This document shows positions 1 through 11,520 of a DNA stretch of 64,000 nucleotides, piece by piece. The stretch spans positions 135,662,457 to 135,726,456 of the forward strand of contig CM056994.1 in assembly GCA_029891345.1 (NCBI GenBank), in the 5' to 3' direction. The translations under genes were made by a program, and so were the position numbers. The stretch's first letter is position 1. Each line of letters begins with the position of its first letter. The notes below the pieces were generated by a model that searched no databases, had not been told where the DNA came from, and saw nothing but the letters and a program-made list of their open reading frames with translations. This stretch comes from Dryococelus australis. Lineage: Eukaryota; Arthropoda; Insecta; Phasmatodea; Phasmatidae.

Positions 1-41
1 CCTGTTAGACCGACTACTCACAAGGCTGACCCACTGACACT

Positions 42-83
42 TACTCATTCACTCATTCACTCAAAATGACTCGAAATGACTCG
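42..83. repeat. ACTCATTC microsatellite
   Basis: Two and a half copies of an 8-bp unit (ACTCATTC) are followed by two copies of a 10-bp AAATGACTCG unit. The ACTC word is the same as the tail of the SINE family at 19.2 kb, so this may be a worn SINE tail, but no SINE body is seen next to it. Confidence 0.6.
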
Positions 84-145
84 CACCACCTCCACCTCCT
101 TCACCTGCTCCAGAAGATTGTAGCGGTAACATACGTATTATTTAG

Positions 146-583
146 CAAGATGTTGCTTTACCTATACACATTCATGCTGAAAATGGAGATATTTACCACG
201 AATCGCGACATGGAAGCCTATTTTGGAATACAGTAAGGTGCATCATCGCAGGACGATCGAGTTGCGGTAGGATATTCGTTAGCATGGGACGACACGTGTA
301 TGTGGACTGTGTATACCTTAGCCCGACTTATTTGCGCATATACAAAAAACTGCTTCGCGATAATGCTAATGTGTTGGTGGTCTTCCGCATGGACGATATG
401 AATTTACGCCACGTTTACGATGATCATGTCAATGCGGGCATTACATTATCAGATTTCAAGAGCCTGAGTACTTTAAGCTGGAAAGACAAGTACGGATTTT
501 TGACGATCGTAAAATACTGCCCTCTATATAATGACAGGTACCGACATGGATTTGATCAGTTCATCGTCGACCGTCGAGAATGA
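146..583 (+). pseudogene. Polinton packaging-type ATPase, internally deleted
   Basis: One frame is open from just after a TAG at 143-145 to TGA at 581-583. The first part (about 182-273) resembles the N-terminal P-loop region of the FtsK/HerA-type ATPase that Polintons share with packaging ATPases. The P-loop is recognisable (IIAGRSSCGR at about 230-260), but the lysine-threonine/serine end is altered. The sequence then jumps directly to a conserved C-terminal part beginning SMGRH, followed by RDNANVLVVFRMDD and RHVYDDHV. The central region with the Walker B motif is missing, so an in-frame internal deletion near 270-280 is likely. The protein would be inactive as an ATPase. The family assignment is fairly secure; the exact break is inferred. 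Confidence 0.72.
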
Positions 584-716
584 GTTACAGTATATCGAAA
601 TTCGAAATTCAGGCAGAGTATCCTTAAGTTGCGGCTTAACGAAGACGAAAATAGAGGTTGTCTCCTATCAAGAAACGATGGAACTTTAGATGCTGGTAGA
701 AGAATAATTCGTAATA

Positions 717-1143
717 TTGGTGAACCCGAACAATCCGAAAATGTGGTTACTAAAACATTTCGTCCTCAAAACTGGTAACAGCTTCATCTCAGAAAAAAAA
801 CTCAATGTGTTGACCGATCACAGCAACTTCTGTCATACTTACTTGTCCGAGCTCAGGGCAAAGATTGAGCAAGTGAAGACCGAGATTGTTGTTCGCGAAA
901 TGGTGGCCAAGGACGAGCACGTAACAAGTGTTCAAAGGCAAATCCAACAGATTGAATGTGGCATCTGCGCAAAATGAAGAGAAACTAAAATTGCTTAAAG
1001 AGTCCATACAACATACATTCGCTACCTCGATTTCCCACTTCACCACGAAAACAGATATTCAAAATTACAGCAGGGACATATTTGATGTCTGCAGCGAACG
1101 TCTGGGAAAGAGCGAAAGTATTTTGGCAGAGACTCAGGACTAA
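717..1143 (+). pseudogene. Polinton-associated coiled-coil frame, frameshifted
   Basis: Two overlapping frames (717-977 and 928-1143) share a charged, heptad-like character: lysine/glutamate-rich segments such as AKIEQVKTEIVVREM in the first and NEEKLKLLKESIQ in the second. The predicted helix continues smoothly if reading moves from the first frame to the second between about 930 and 975, so a single indel probably split one gene. The first frame has no ATG at its listed start (TTG). It sits between the ATPase and the conserved Polinton-type protein. I do not recognise a specific function; a coiled-coil structural or accessory protein of the element is the most I can say. Confidence 0.45.
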
Positions 1144-1222
1144 ACTTATAAAAGAGTGCAACAGTAACCATTTTTATTTAGTACGATGTTGGACATTCTC
1201 AGCGACTTAACATAGGGCGATT

Positions 1223-2243
1223 TTGTCTATTCGTTCCAAGTATTTGCTCGTCAAGAGAGCCAAAATTGCATGCGACCTTATAAATAACGAAAATTTTAAG
1301 CCCATTACTCGCCTCGATTTACTCAAAGAGAGTGATGAAGCACCCATAGCTGTGAAGACCGAAGTCGACGATACTGCTGAGCCTATGAATACGCGAAAAC
1401 CTGATAGTGTCATGACAGATTGGGACGATGGATCGGATGCGGATTTGCCACACAAGAAAAAGGTACAGAAGAAAGTCCTGAAATCAAATGCTCTGACTCG
1501 ACGGTACCTATGATCGTACACATCTTGTAATAATGATACGACGTACGGTGTATACAGGCATAGTAATAAATGGTTCCTCGGAGCTGATGAAATAGTTTCT
1601 ACCAGGTGAGATCATCCGAGTTGGTGATTACACGACACGTGGAACCTCCTAGCTATATGAACTTCCATTTCCAAGGAGTCCAGGGAATTTACAGAATCCA
1701 AATGCTCTGACTCGACGGTACCTATGATCGTACACATCTTGTAATAATGATACGAGGTACGGTGTATACAGGCATAGTAATAAATGGTTCCTCGGTGCTG
1801 ATGAAATAGTTTCTACCAGGTGAGATCATCCGAGTTGGTGATTACACGACACGTGGAACCTCCTAGCTATACGAACTTCCATTTCGCAAGGAGTCCAGGG
1901 AATTTACAGAATCCCACCTGCTGGAATACAAGACTTTGCTCGAACTCTCACACACACACTTTACTAAGATAATAATTCCGAGACATGTGTTTATAAGGAC
2001 GAAGATCGTGAAATAATCGACATTCTCGCAGACCTCTTCAGCGACCTAGCAGTGAAAAGCAGCGAAGGTCTAAAGAAGATAGACGACGGCAAGAACATCG
2101 ACTACATGTTTTGGGACGACCCGAACGAACTGGTGGATAGGCTGCAGCTACTGCTTGCTTGGCAAAGTATTGAAAATTACTCGCATACCAACGAGATTAT
2201 ATCCATTATCGAAGAACTTAAGGCGGTGGGCTACATACAATGA
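1223..2243 (+). pseudogene. conserved Polinton-type protein, broken and internally duplicated
   Basis: The region starts with an acidic stretch and a basic patch (HKKKVQKK, about 1452-1475), which may be a nuclear localisation signal. It continues in shifting frames through a segment reading TTYGVYRHSNKWFLGADEI (about 1540-1595), then GEIIRVGDYTTRGTS, and ends with WDDPNELVDRLQLLLA and HTNEIISIIEEL (2115-2225). The order of these pieces matches a small conserved protein of unknown role that I recall between the ATPase and integrase in several arthropod Polintons. Stop codons and frameshifts are present, and a 214-bp segment is repeated in tandem. The end overlaps the start of the next frame by 4 bp (ATGA), a compact arrangement like that of viruses or transposons. 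Confidence 0.5.
1485..1914 (+). repeat. 214-bp tandem duplication inside the Polinton gene
   Basis: Two adjacent copies (1485-1698 and 1699-1914) are nearly identical. Differences seen by eye are few: CGACGT/CGAGGT, GGAGCT/GGTGCT, TATATGAA/TATACGAA, and a one-base insertion near 1886. Such low divergence between copies, inside a gene that already carries stops, points to a recent duplication after the gene died. Confidence 0.92.
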
Positions 2244-2662
2244 ATCGATTGGATATCGCCAATGAACTGCATACAGCCGCCAGGCACAACTACCGCCATC
2301 GCACGGTCATTAGTTGTGGGTTGAACGACATGTTTCAAGCCGACCATGTCGAGATGATACCATATGCTCGGGAGAAGAAGGGCTACAAATACATGTTGAC
2401 AGTCATCGTTGTGCAGTGCGAGTATGGCTGTCCTTCGCTGCACAAGCTGGCGAAAATTAACGACGACCAGCACCCACATGTCCGCTACACGTCAGAACCT
2501 GACTCGATCTGCGCACTGAAGAACTGCTGCGCAAATAGTGTGCTTCATCCTTGGACTGTGAATCTGCTGCCTTCGACTAGGTACGAAATCGTCCGACTAG
2601 AAAAAGTAATAAAAGTTACTGATTTAATGTTGATTATGTGCATTTTATTATATGTACAGTAA
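2240..2662 (+). pseudogene. Polinton integrase (rve fold), 5' part only
   Basis: The frame opens with an alpha-helical stretch and then LNDMFQADHVEMIPYAR and KGYKYMLTVIVV, which match the start of the retroviral-type integrase core of Polintons. The Asp in FQAD is the expected first catalytic residue. The Asp normally found in the following beta-strand is replaced by Val. After about residue 55 the match fades, the sequence diverges, and the second catalytic Asp and the Glu are not seen. The zinc-binding N-terminal domain and chromodomain are also absent. This is an inactive fragment. The frame runs into an AT-rich tail with AATAAA at about 2671. Confidence 0.62.
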
Positions 2663-3180
2663 ATTGTGTGAAATAAATATCATGTGTTTTTATTTATTTT
2701 AAAACCCCTCCGATTTATATAAAAAATTGTGTTTAGCAAAAATATGTATGTTAACAAATAAAACAAAATAAATTAAATATGACAATTTAAGTACTTTGCA
2801 GTAATGGTCGTCACTATTCGATACAAGTTGATAGATAGCAGGTGGCATAATCGATACTATCTATGTGTTTAAAATAGAATCAAGTATGGAGGGAATGGAG
2901 CGAACGCGACTAATTAGCAACACCTATACTTAAAAAATTAACAAATATGGGTGCCACCTGGTGGCTGACTAATTCGATAACTAGTCTGGTGGGTGAATGA
3001 ATACACTAGTGCCACCTAGGTGATGAAAACATAAAACTCCAGCAATGTATTTAAAAATGACAAAAGAAAAAACCAATATGATAGAACGAGAATAGGCGAG
3101 GAGGGGGTCGAACGAATGTGAGTAATTGGCAGATGCCTGTCGACTATTTAACCAATGTGAAACATTGGGGTTAGGGGTGA
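2663..3180. other. AT-rich intergenic stretch
   Basis: AT-rich flank of the Polinton remnant. A GTGCCACCT word occurs more than once (near 2950 and 3009), suggesting local duplication. No coding frame or structured RNA is apparent. Confidence 0.5.
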
Positions 3181-3575
3181 CATCTGGAAATTTAAATTTT
3201 TTAAAATAATTTTTTATACATATTTTGGGTTTTTTATGGAAAAAATTGCATTTTTAGGGTAAAAGACTGATTTAAAGGTGAAAATGACCGATTTAGAGGG
3301 AAAAAAGGAGAATTTTAAGGGAACAACAGGAAATTCGAGATGGCGGCCAGAGGTCCCTAAAAGTCAATTTTCAGGGTGTTCGATTTTGCAGATGGGAAAA
3401 ACAAAAAATGTTTTTAGGGAAAATGATTGATTTATGGGTAAAATTATTAATTTCTGAAATGATTTTTGGGTAAAAACAAGTAATTTTTGGGAAAAACCAA
3501 GCGATTTTGAGAGAAAATCCCAATATGGCGGAATCCAAGATGGTGGCCAGAGCCCTGAGCCCGGACCTTAAACCC
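3180..3575. repeat. diverged short-period repeat with TTTAGGG/GATTT words
   Basis: A purine-rich stretch is built from recurring words such as TTTTAGGGTAAAA, TGATTTA and GGGAAAAA. The phrase ATGGCGGCCAGAG (about 3343) recurs as ATGGTGGCCAGAG (about 3540), so a unit of roughly 200 bp may have been duplicated. There is no coding sign. Confidence 0.5.
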
Positions 3576-3787
3576 TGCGTATGAACATACATTCACATAC
3601 TACTATCCACGCTACCTTTTATTGTATAATTTGCGCAATTAAGCACTTTTCAAACCAGATTTTCGAGAAAAATGTTTGCCAATAACTGCATATATAAGAA
3701 ATTAGGCGGTTGTCTACCTAGCGTACGAACTGCGTTGCTGCATGTTTAAAATACGAGTTTTTTTTTTAAACAAAACTATTAAAGGTG

Positions 3788-3804
3788 CCCCCCCCCCCCC
3801 CCCC
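3788..3804. repeat. poly-C tract, 17 bp
   Basis: Uninterrupted run of 17 C, followed by GCCCCGCCCGCC. It is one of several long C/G homopolymers in the window. Confidence 0.9.
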
Positions 3805-3808
3805 GCCC

Positions 3809-6800
3809 CGCCCGCCATAATTTGTTCACCTACGGGGAAGAGAACGGTATGGAACTTTCAAGATAGCACGTATGCTATAGATGTTATTTTGGAGCCCTCC
3901 AACTGAATTATCAGACTGCCGAATTTTACAATATGCTGCCCGGACACGAGCGGATCGACGATAGTGATGTGTACTGAACTCTGCTACAGAAGACTTTTCA
4001 CCGATCAAACGATAGTGTCTGCGCTTAAGTCCAGAAGTACACGCAACATTACGAAAACACTGCACGCCGGTCCACAGTCTTGCATCTGAAATTTCGTTTA
4101 TTTTTGTTTTATGTACCTACAATGGATAATTTACGTAGACCACCAACTTCACAACCTCACCTCACAGACGCAGCGTTAAAGATAGAAAGTGGATTAAGTT
4201 GTTCCATCTGTCATCTGCAAGTGTTTCCTGGTAAATATGCTACCAGGTGCTAATTTGGATTTCGAAAATAAAATATTACTTAACAAAATTAATAAGACAG
4301 TTCTTGTCCTCTGCGAAATTTTTTGCTGTAATCCGACATAGGTTTTGGTCCCGGGAAGGCTAACATTCTACATAATATGCCGAACTGGGTGTGCCTAGAC
4401 ATGCCGTTGAAGCTGACTTTGAATATTCATATATTTATATTAATTAAAACCTAGAAGAAACTTGGCGGGGTCGATATTATCTATTTCATTCGGGATACTG
4501 TGTTGCAATTCTGTGAGTTTTAATGCGTGTATTTAATATTTACTTGACAATACCCACTAGTTAGTTTACTACAAGTCACCGCCTAGTTACTAGTTTTGAA
4601 CAAATAATACCACTAAAATGCTTGATACTGCGCGTGTAACATTCCACGAGTGTTGCTAACACAGAGTTATATGGCGTTTTCTTGGGTCGTTTAATTTATA
4701 CGAGCTGATACGAGGAACAGTGATTGTGCTTTGACTAACCTTATCTTACGTGAGGGAATATCGAGTTCTTGGTTAATGAGACAGCACTATTTTATGAAGC
4801 ACACTGTCATAAGCTAGCTATTGTCATAAGCTAACTATATTGCTACTGTTAGTACTGTGGTGAAATTACGCCCACATCTGTGGAGACATTGCAATTTTAT
4901 AAGCGAAAAGTTATTTTCTAGCAAAAAATACTAGGAAAATATTGTTCATTTATACCTATGTCGCACCCCAAATTATAAGTTGGACAAATTTTTACGAAAT
5001 TGTCGTAAAAGTGTGTTGCAGAAAAAAACTGAAGCAATACTGTAGAACCACTGAGTTTTATGGCATTTCCTTCACATGTAACTAAGGCAATTATTGCTGT
5101 TTCAGCCAGCGTCTTGTACCCAAAGTATGTGTATATCAGGACACACCATTTAAATAGGAATTTTGCAGATAGTGTTACGACCATGATGAATGCCACGGGC
5201 AAATAGGATTTGGTAAGACTCTACCAAAACAAAACAAGAATAAACATCAGTTGAAAGCACTTAAACATGAAAAGTATTTGCCTTGATTGTACTTGTAAAA
5301 TTTTATTCACAAAAATTGCTATCTAATTATGTTTTAAGATACACTGTTTGAATCCCAAACGTTCATCTGCGAGCACACCGTACTTATGGTACTTAGGATT
5401 AGAAAAAAATTCAAACAATGAAAGTAGGTCAAGACTGTCGGCTCGGAGGCGCGTCGCGAGAAGTCGCTGGACTGATCTAGAAGGTCACTCGCACCCCGAG
5501 TCGCGCTAAAAGGCTAGGGCAATGACCAGAACATACTTGCATCGAAATCCCCAGAAATTCTATCCGCTCAAGTTCGGTAGATTATCTGGCCCACGCCTTT
5601 GTAAATATCCGTGCGTTCCTCGGGATACTGCTCGCCTGGCCTTGACATGCTCCTTGGACCGCTCGAGCGGCACTGGACGGGGCAGAAGCAATGCACAGCA
5701 TCTAACATTATTTTGCAGTAGCTGTAAAACTGTATATTAGTGATTACGAAAAATCACTCTTTCTGTAATCTGTGGTTACTGCAGAAAAAAATTTTGTCCC
5801 CACGAAACACTTGTCAGGGTTTATATTTTTAAAAAATGTAGATACGAACTAATTTCTTTACAGTATTTGCGGTGACAGCTAATAACTAACTTAGGCACGA
5901 TTCAAGCGGTTTTTTTTCTCGTGACTTCCTCAACAACTTTGCGCTGAATCCAAAAATTTCAGAAGATAATTTCTACTGGTTCCTAATTATCATTCCGGCA
6001 TAAAGTGGGCACGTCACTGTGTGAGTCACAATTAAAAATATCTATAAACTGTTGGCGTGTGTTCCTTCTCCTCACAAACAACGCGGCTCATGTGCACACT
6101 GCCGCAAATTTATGAGCATATCATCATACCCGTCATGTCTGCTAATAACCGCCACTCCTGCTAATAACCGCCACTTCATAATAACTCGTTAACCGGCGCG
6201 AAAATTAATGGGGATGAAAATGGCTTTGCCGGTAAATGAGCCGGGAAAAGGGACGAATAATACATAGTAGGCATTTGATCTAAAACAAAACTGTTTTATT
6301 TCACCTAGCCTCTTGTTAAGGAAAATTAAACATAACAGTGCAGCTGTGTGACTGAAATTCCAATCCTGTAAAATCCTATACTAAGCCATGCAAACCATAG
6401 ACTGGGACCTCTTATTTTCGTACATTTTAATTGTCCTGCTTTCGATCAAATGTGTAGTCCCGAAAGGGTACCGTAACTAATAGTGCAGTGAGATTACTGA
6501 CAACACCCCTAGCCAAGTAACGTCCAATGCCACAAAGAAAGGTAGTAAAAAAATGAACAAAAAGTATTAAATACGGATAACGAAAAGGAAGACTATCCAT
6601 AATTACTCCCAGACAGACTTGATATAATATTGCAATACCAAAGGGCAAAACTCTCGCCTTATCATTAATGGCAATTTAGGCCTACACAGTTGAAGTGAGA
6701 GTTCGTAGCCCCTACCAGCTCATTCATGAGATCGTGGCTTCTATATCCACCTATAGAATGATTTTATACAGCATTTCAATTTTTACGTCTGTTTAAATTT

Positions 6801-6840
6801 GCAAGTGCGTCGTCTCACCTTAAAGCCACCAATTTACTAA
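3809..6840. other. intergenic DNA, no gene recognised
   Basis: There are two minus-strand frames of 80-95 codons (3826-4065, 4918-5202), one plus-strand frame (5522-5740) and one hydrophobic minus-strand frame (6427-6648). None has a recognisable domain. The last contains a short PFGIA...IMD string that faintly recalls reverse transcriptase, too weak to call. A GC-richer patch lies at 5435-5690. A direct repeat of CTGCTAATAACCGCCACT occurs twice at about 6138-6175. Confidence 0.5.
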
Positions 6841-6846
6841 GAGGCT

Positions 6847-6910
6847 ACCTCCATGGCCGAGGTGAAAAAAATGTTTCTTTCGAATTACGAGGTTTTTGGG
6901 TTCGATTTAA
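6847..6910 (+). mobile_element. tRNA-derived SINE head, diverged
   Basis: A pol III-type A box (TGGCCGAGGTG, 6854-6864) is followed 33 bp later by a B box (GGGTTCGATTT, 6898-6908), the spacing of a tRNA promoter. The anticodon arm does not fold, so this is a SINE head or tRNA pseudogene, not a working tRNA. The A-box sequence is like tRNA-Leu or tRNA-Ser. Confidence 0.5.
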
Positions 6911-8706
6911 GTGTAGTTTGGTGTATTTCAGCAAGAAAGACTTCCCTATAGAAGGCGAAAATATAAAAGTGGAAGCATAAATAAAAAATACAACAGACTC
7001 AAATTAATAATAAAACAAACAATGCTTCATCTGTGCCTTCCAGGGTTTCTGAAGCCATTGCGTATGTCGAGAGCTTTTACGGCTCCTACAACAAATGCGT
7101 AAACCCTTCCTTACAACCACTCCCCCCCCCCCCCCCTTTCCCACCGTGATTTTACCCAACGGTTGTCTGACATCCCCCTAAAGGCATCACCCCACCACGG
7201 TGTCTATTTCCGGACTAAGGCAAACACATACGCTTCACCCAGATGACGTGAAAGGGCATGTTGATCGGCACTGCACAAGCACTTGTCCCCGAGTGCCAGC
7301 ACGACGACGGCATTAAAATACTCGTCAAAAAAACTGTTACCAGCAGTCATGTGGCGTTACTTTTTACGCGCTTGACGAGATCCGCCACAGAGCGGCTTGG
7401 CGCCAAACTCGCCTCGCCTCGCATCCTTTGCGCAGATGGATACGTCGCTCTCAAGCATAAGGGCGTGTTACTATCTGCTCGCAACTTCTATGAAAATAGG
7501 CACAGCTAATATCTCTACTAAAAAGACGCACACAAATCGAACATCAGCAATTTTACAATTAATATTAAACGTACTTTAATATGCATGGAGACATTAGTTA
7601 TATCATCTCCAGAATATAACAAATTGGGCTGTATATTTTCTACATAGCTGTCGAAACCACAACGTACCAGTTTTCTTGTTACGCGAACAATAAAAAAATT
7701 AAACCACTAGCTAAAACAAAAAAAAAGGCTGAAAAGTATTTTCTTTGCTGTTTGGATGCATGATCATACTATGTAGAATTTAGAACATCTTCCGAAACCC
7801 ATACATGAAACCTATTCGCGATGGGCGAATAGTCCACAAATGGTTTTGAACGCAAAGTCCTTCAGGTAAATATTCAGCATTCATCCATCAATTTTAAAGA
7901 CAGTGTGTGTTGTTTATTCGTGTGATAGCATAAGCTCCGATATATCGTGACTTCTAATAATTGTTATTTGGATGCGCAAAGGCCAAATAATAACTTATAT
8001 CGAAAATAACGAGAGGAAACAAAAAAATATATAAAAAAACTGCAAACGAGATGATGGAAAACCGCCTGTGGAAGTCGGCCGGGGTCAAATTCATGATCTT
8101 CCATATGCTAATTCATTACGGCATCGTACGCGTACGATCATATAAATGGACCACCCTAGGTCTTGCAGTCAGAGCTCTAAAATGTCACTTCATACTTAAA
8201 AGGCGTAAAGTTAGTAAATATAGTTCCTAACTTTATTGTCACATTTAAAGTATTTTGTTTTAATTTTTAAAATTCAAATGTACTTATGTTGTTAATTTCC
8301 GTTTGTTAAATGCATATAAAAGTAAGAATGGGCATACTACTAGCATAATAACGTTCATAATAATTTTATTATTTCACTTGAACGACGCATGTATAAGTAC
8401 ATACGGAGGCGGGAGTATACGGAAGCAGCAGAAAAGTGGATCTTAAGCACTGCGAACTGCTCAGTAACCGCCAACTACCAACACAAACACGTGTTTAATT
8501 AACTTTACAACAGTTGGTAAGGTGGGTAAGCGGGACATTTCCTAGCAAATCGTAGGTATAGGCCTATATGTATGCAAATACTTGAGTCACAAATGTAACG
8601 CAAAATTACGTAATTACGGGAATAGTCTGCATGTGAAGAAAAATGATTTGCCAAACGCACTGGTGACTTCTCAAGTACAGTACCATAATTATGCACATGG
8701 TGCAGG

Positions 8707-8708
<2 letters not shown>
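6911..8708. other. intergenic DNA, no gene recognised
   Basis: AT-rich with a 15-C run at 7122-7136 and a GC-richer patch at 7190-7450 that has open plus-strand frames but no recognisable domain. Nothing else stands out. Confidence 0.5.
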
Positions 8709-8743
<35 letters not shown>

Positions 8744-8945
8744 TGTGTGTGTGTGTGTGTGTGTGTTTGTGTGTCTGTGGAGAGATTTCGGCGGCTCTTA
8801 ACATCGAGGTCTTGAGAGTTGATGAGGGTGAAGCGAGGTGAGTACGGAGCTGCTCCGTTATGCAAGAACATAGGAAACGGTAAATCCCTGAGAAAATCAG
8901 CTGACCAGCGGCATCGTCTGGCACGTTTCCCACGTGCGAAAATCC
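8709..8945 (-). mobile_element. tRNA-SINE copy (5'-truncated) with expanded GA/GT tail
   Basis: Read on the minus strand, 8776-8945 matches the body of the complete SINE at 19.2 kb: the conserved middle (bases around GGTTTTCTC and CGTGCGGGAATCGTGCC equivalents) and the 3' part with AAGACCTCGCTGTTAAGAGCCGCC-like sequence. The tRNA-like head is missing. Where the complete copy has a short (ACTC)n tail, this copy has a long (GA)n run (8709-8741) and (GT)n run (8742-8766), so the microsatellite appears to have grown from the SINE tail. Confidence 0.85.
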
Positions 8946-9990
8946 CGCGATTTACATTTTATATAGTAAAGAATAAACATAAACTGTAATTCTGGTGCAT
9001 CATTAGAAAAACAAAACGACACAAGAAAATGCTGAAGGTAAATAACTTTTGCAAAGGAAATACTATCTCACCCACGTCTACACAAGCTGGGCGATTACGA
9101 ACGACTTTTCAATGCCATGAGCAGGATTGGCACGGTATCAACTATAAAGTTTAGACCTAATGTGACAAACTCATTACCAACGCAGTCAATGATTGGCTAA
9201 TAGCAACTATAAAAATTGCACAAATTTTGAGATGTCATAATCGTATGCTGAAAAAATTAAAAAGAAAAATCAATCCGTTTTGGTATACAGCCTTAGAAGT
9301 GTCACGCACAGATTGCAAAAGTTAAAATTAATTTGAACAATCTTCATGACTTCACAATATATAAATGCTGTATTGACAGCACAACCAAGAAAAATAATTA
9401 TTGCACCTTAAATTTAATTGAACTCGTGAACTTGACTATAACGAGACAGCAATAACCATCATGCTATGGGAGATAGCCCTTTATGTAAACCAAATTTTCA
9501 CACTAAACGAATGCATTAGCGGAAGCCTGCTACACTTTTTGTAAGTATATTTAAGTTGGCTCGGGAGACTTGACCCACTATGATGATACAAGCCGCATAC
9601 CAATATTCGTTATAAGGTAGGACCTACTAGCACCTTTATCTGAAACTTTGGCGTTTCTGATCAACACAAACATTGACGATGCAAAGTTGAAGCTACTTGA
9701 AAATTACATGTCTGCTAGCGGAAGAGATTAAAAAGAATACATTCCCTAGGTAATTCTTGCCGGCGCGGTGGGCGGGAGCCCTGCCACTCGCGATAGCAAG
9801 CCTACAGGCATGAGAAGCGACGAGCTCCATTCGACGAGCAAATGGGTTCCACGAACACACGCCCGGGGCCGGGACGGACAAGTTTATTTCCCGTGCTCCC
9901 AACTGCAGATGTACGAGAATCTTTGTTTAAATAAAACCGCGTCATCTTTCTGGCAGCGAGGCTGCGCCTAGCGAACTGCCAAAAAAGAGC
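8946..9990. other. intergenic DNA with a GC-rich patch
   Basis: Mostly AT-rich. A GC-rich, CpG-containing patch at about 9758-9900 gives overlapping open frames on both strands with no recognisable domain. It may be an old promoter, exon or transposon fragment; I cannot decide. Confidence 0.4.
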
Positions 9991-10026
9991 GCCCTCAAAA
10001 GTGCTCACTTTACCGTGAACAGCTAT
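9991..10026. mobile_element. solitary end of the TA-flanked MITE family
   Basis: The sequence CCTCAAAAGTGCTCACTT plus the following TACCGTGAACAGC matches the terminal inverted repeat of the MITE at 20,986-21,224. It ends in TATA like the full copy. The element interior is not seen upstream, so only one end survives. Confidence 0.7.
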
Positions 10027-10439
10027 ATTGTCCTAATTTGCGAGAATGAAACTTCTCTAATTTGAATACTACAGGAAATATGACGTTCTCGGAAATTAGC
10101 GATAGGTATATTAAAACGTTTTACCACTGACTCTCTACCTGCAGAATTTACAACTTTGGTAACCAAATACGTATAAAAATAAATTCAAGGGCACATCAAA
10201 AATTGTGCAATTAAATCGCGAAATATAGGTCTATATTTTAAAATCATAACAATGTAAAAAACAACTTGGCATTTACTTACTCAGCAGAACCGTTTGGTAT
10301 ATTACTAAGTCTCGAGATCACAGATGCTGTAGCGACATGCATGGCACTAAGCCAAATAGTTCTACTAGCGCATGTGTACAATGGAATTACCTATTTCCTT
10401 TCAAGCATACACTAAAAGAAAATCAGCAGACGGAATTTG

Positions 10440-10770
10440 ACAGTACAGTTCCGTAATTGCATTATATGGTAGCGACAACTAAAGTGTAGTGCTAGGAACA
10501 GAATTTTCTGCAATACTTTACAATCCAGATTGTTAGCAGAACAATCTAATATTGTTAAAAGTCATCTTGTTGTAGGAACCCTCTTTTCTGTATCGAGAAC
10601 AAAGTTTTCTGCTGTAGGAACAATACAGATAGTTGTGAATACAATCTTACAGTATTGTAACGATAACAGAACAAAATATTGGAAGCCCGACAGTGCTGTT
10701 TGGTAACTGCAACAGAATGTTCTGTAGAAACAACCTCTTTTGGTTAAAATGTTTACAGAAAAAGTAGGGT
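10440..10770. repeat. diverged repeats rich in AACAGA and TTGTT words
   Basis: Words such as AACAGAACA, GTAGGAAC and ATTGTT recur irregularly. This looks like older, diverged copies of the 91-bp array that follows. Related words return at 11,690-11,890. Confidence 0.45.
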
Positions 10771-11000
10771 AACTACAACAGAGTCGTGAACTGTTGGAGG
10801 TACCTTACGATTCTGTTAAGATCACAGAGCTAGTATTGTACAGTTAACAAACAAGTATGGTAATTACATCAGTGTCGTGAACTTTTACAAGAACCATCTG
10901 ATTGTGTTAGGATTACAGAGATAGTATTGTAGAGGTATCAAACAAGTATGGTAATTACAACAGAATCGCGGACTGTTAAAGGCACCCTCTAAATTATTTG
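10740..11000. repeat. tandem repeat, 91-bp period, about three units
   Basis: Matching landmarks (GTAAYTACAWCAG followed by TCGTGAACT-like sequence) fall at 10,771, 10,862 and 10,953, exactly 91 bp apart. Units differ by scattered substitutions and read through CAAACAAGTATGGTAATTAC in the last two. Non-coding satellite-like or transposon-internal repeat. Confidence 0.8.
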
Positions 11001-11520
11001 TTTTTATTTTAAAGATTACAGATCTAGTAGAATTTACTATATAGAATATAAATAGGAATATGTTGCTAATGTGAAGTAACATTTATTTAGTGGAGGCCAT
11101 TAACAATCTGTGAGGGTAATGTGCACACTCAAAGTATTGATAGACATCACCATTTAAGCATTAAAAGTACTAATATCAACAAGAATGCTGGGATGTTCTA
11201 TTTGTTTTTACAAGATGTATATGACTTACACAAATAAGACATAAAAACGAATTACTAACGCCATAATTGTATTTGTACTGCAAGTTATTTGATGTGAAGG
11301 GAAAAACTGTTTACACAAACGTTACACATAAAAAACAATTTTATATCAGATGACATCCCATGTTATATTAACATAAAGGAAAGAATATATATTTTTAAAT
11401 AAATAACATATATAAATTCGTCTCGTAATATTCGTCTGCAGACACGTTACATTACAGAATTTTAATCAAATTAAACAAAGTAAGACAAATACATATCAAA
11501 AACCCAAATCTCATAGCAGA
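11001..11520. other. AT-rich intergenic DNA
   Basis: No gene, structured RNA or clear repeat seen. Confidence 0.5.

Larger units (their letters stand above)
1..2700 (+). mobile_element. Polinton/Maverick remnant
   Basis: Four collinear plus-strand gene remnants resemble the core gene set of Polintons (Mavericks), large self-synthesising DNA transposons related to adintoviruses: a packaging-type ATPase, a coiled-coil frame, a conserved small Polinton-type protein and a retroviral-type integrase. None is intact. DNA polymerase B, the capsid proteins and the protease are not in the window; they may lie upstream or be lost. The terminal inverted repeats are not visible. The right boundary is placed where coding character ends and an AT-rich tail with AATAAA begins (about 2.67 kb). 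Base composition is more balanced here than in the flank, as expected for recently coding DNA. Assignment rests on recalled family motifs, not a search. Confidence 0.75.

Noticed and set aside
6427-6648. Minus-strand PFGIA...IMD string resembling a reverse-transcriptase motif
   Set aside because: No neighbouring RT motifs in any frame; the match is too short.
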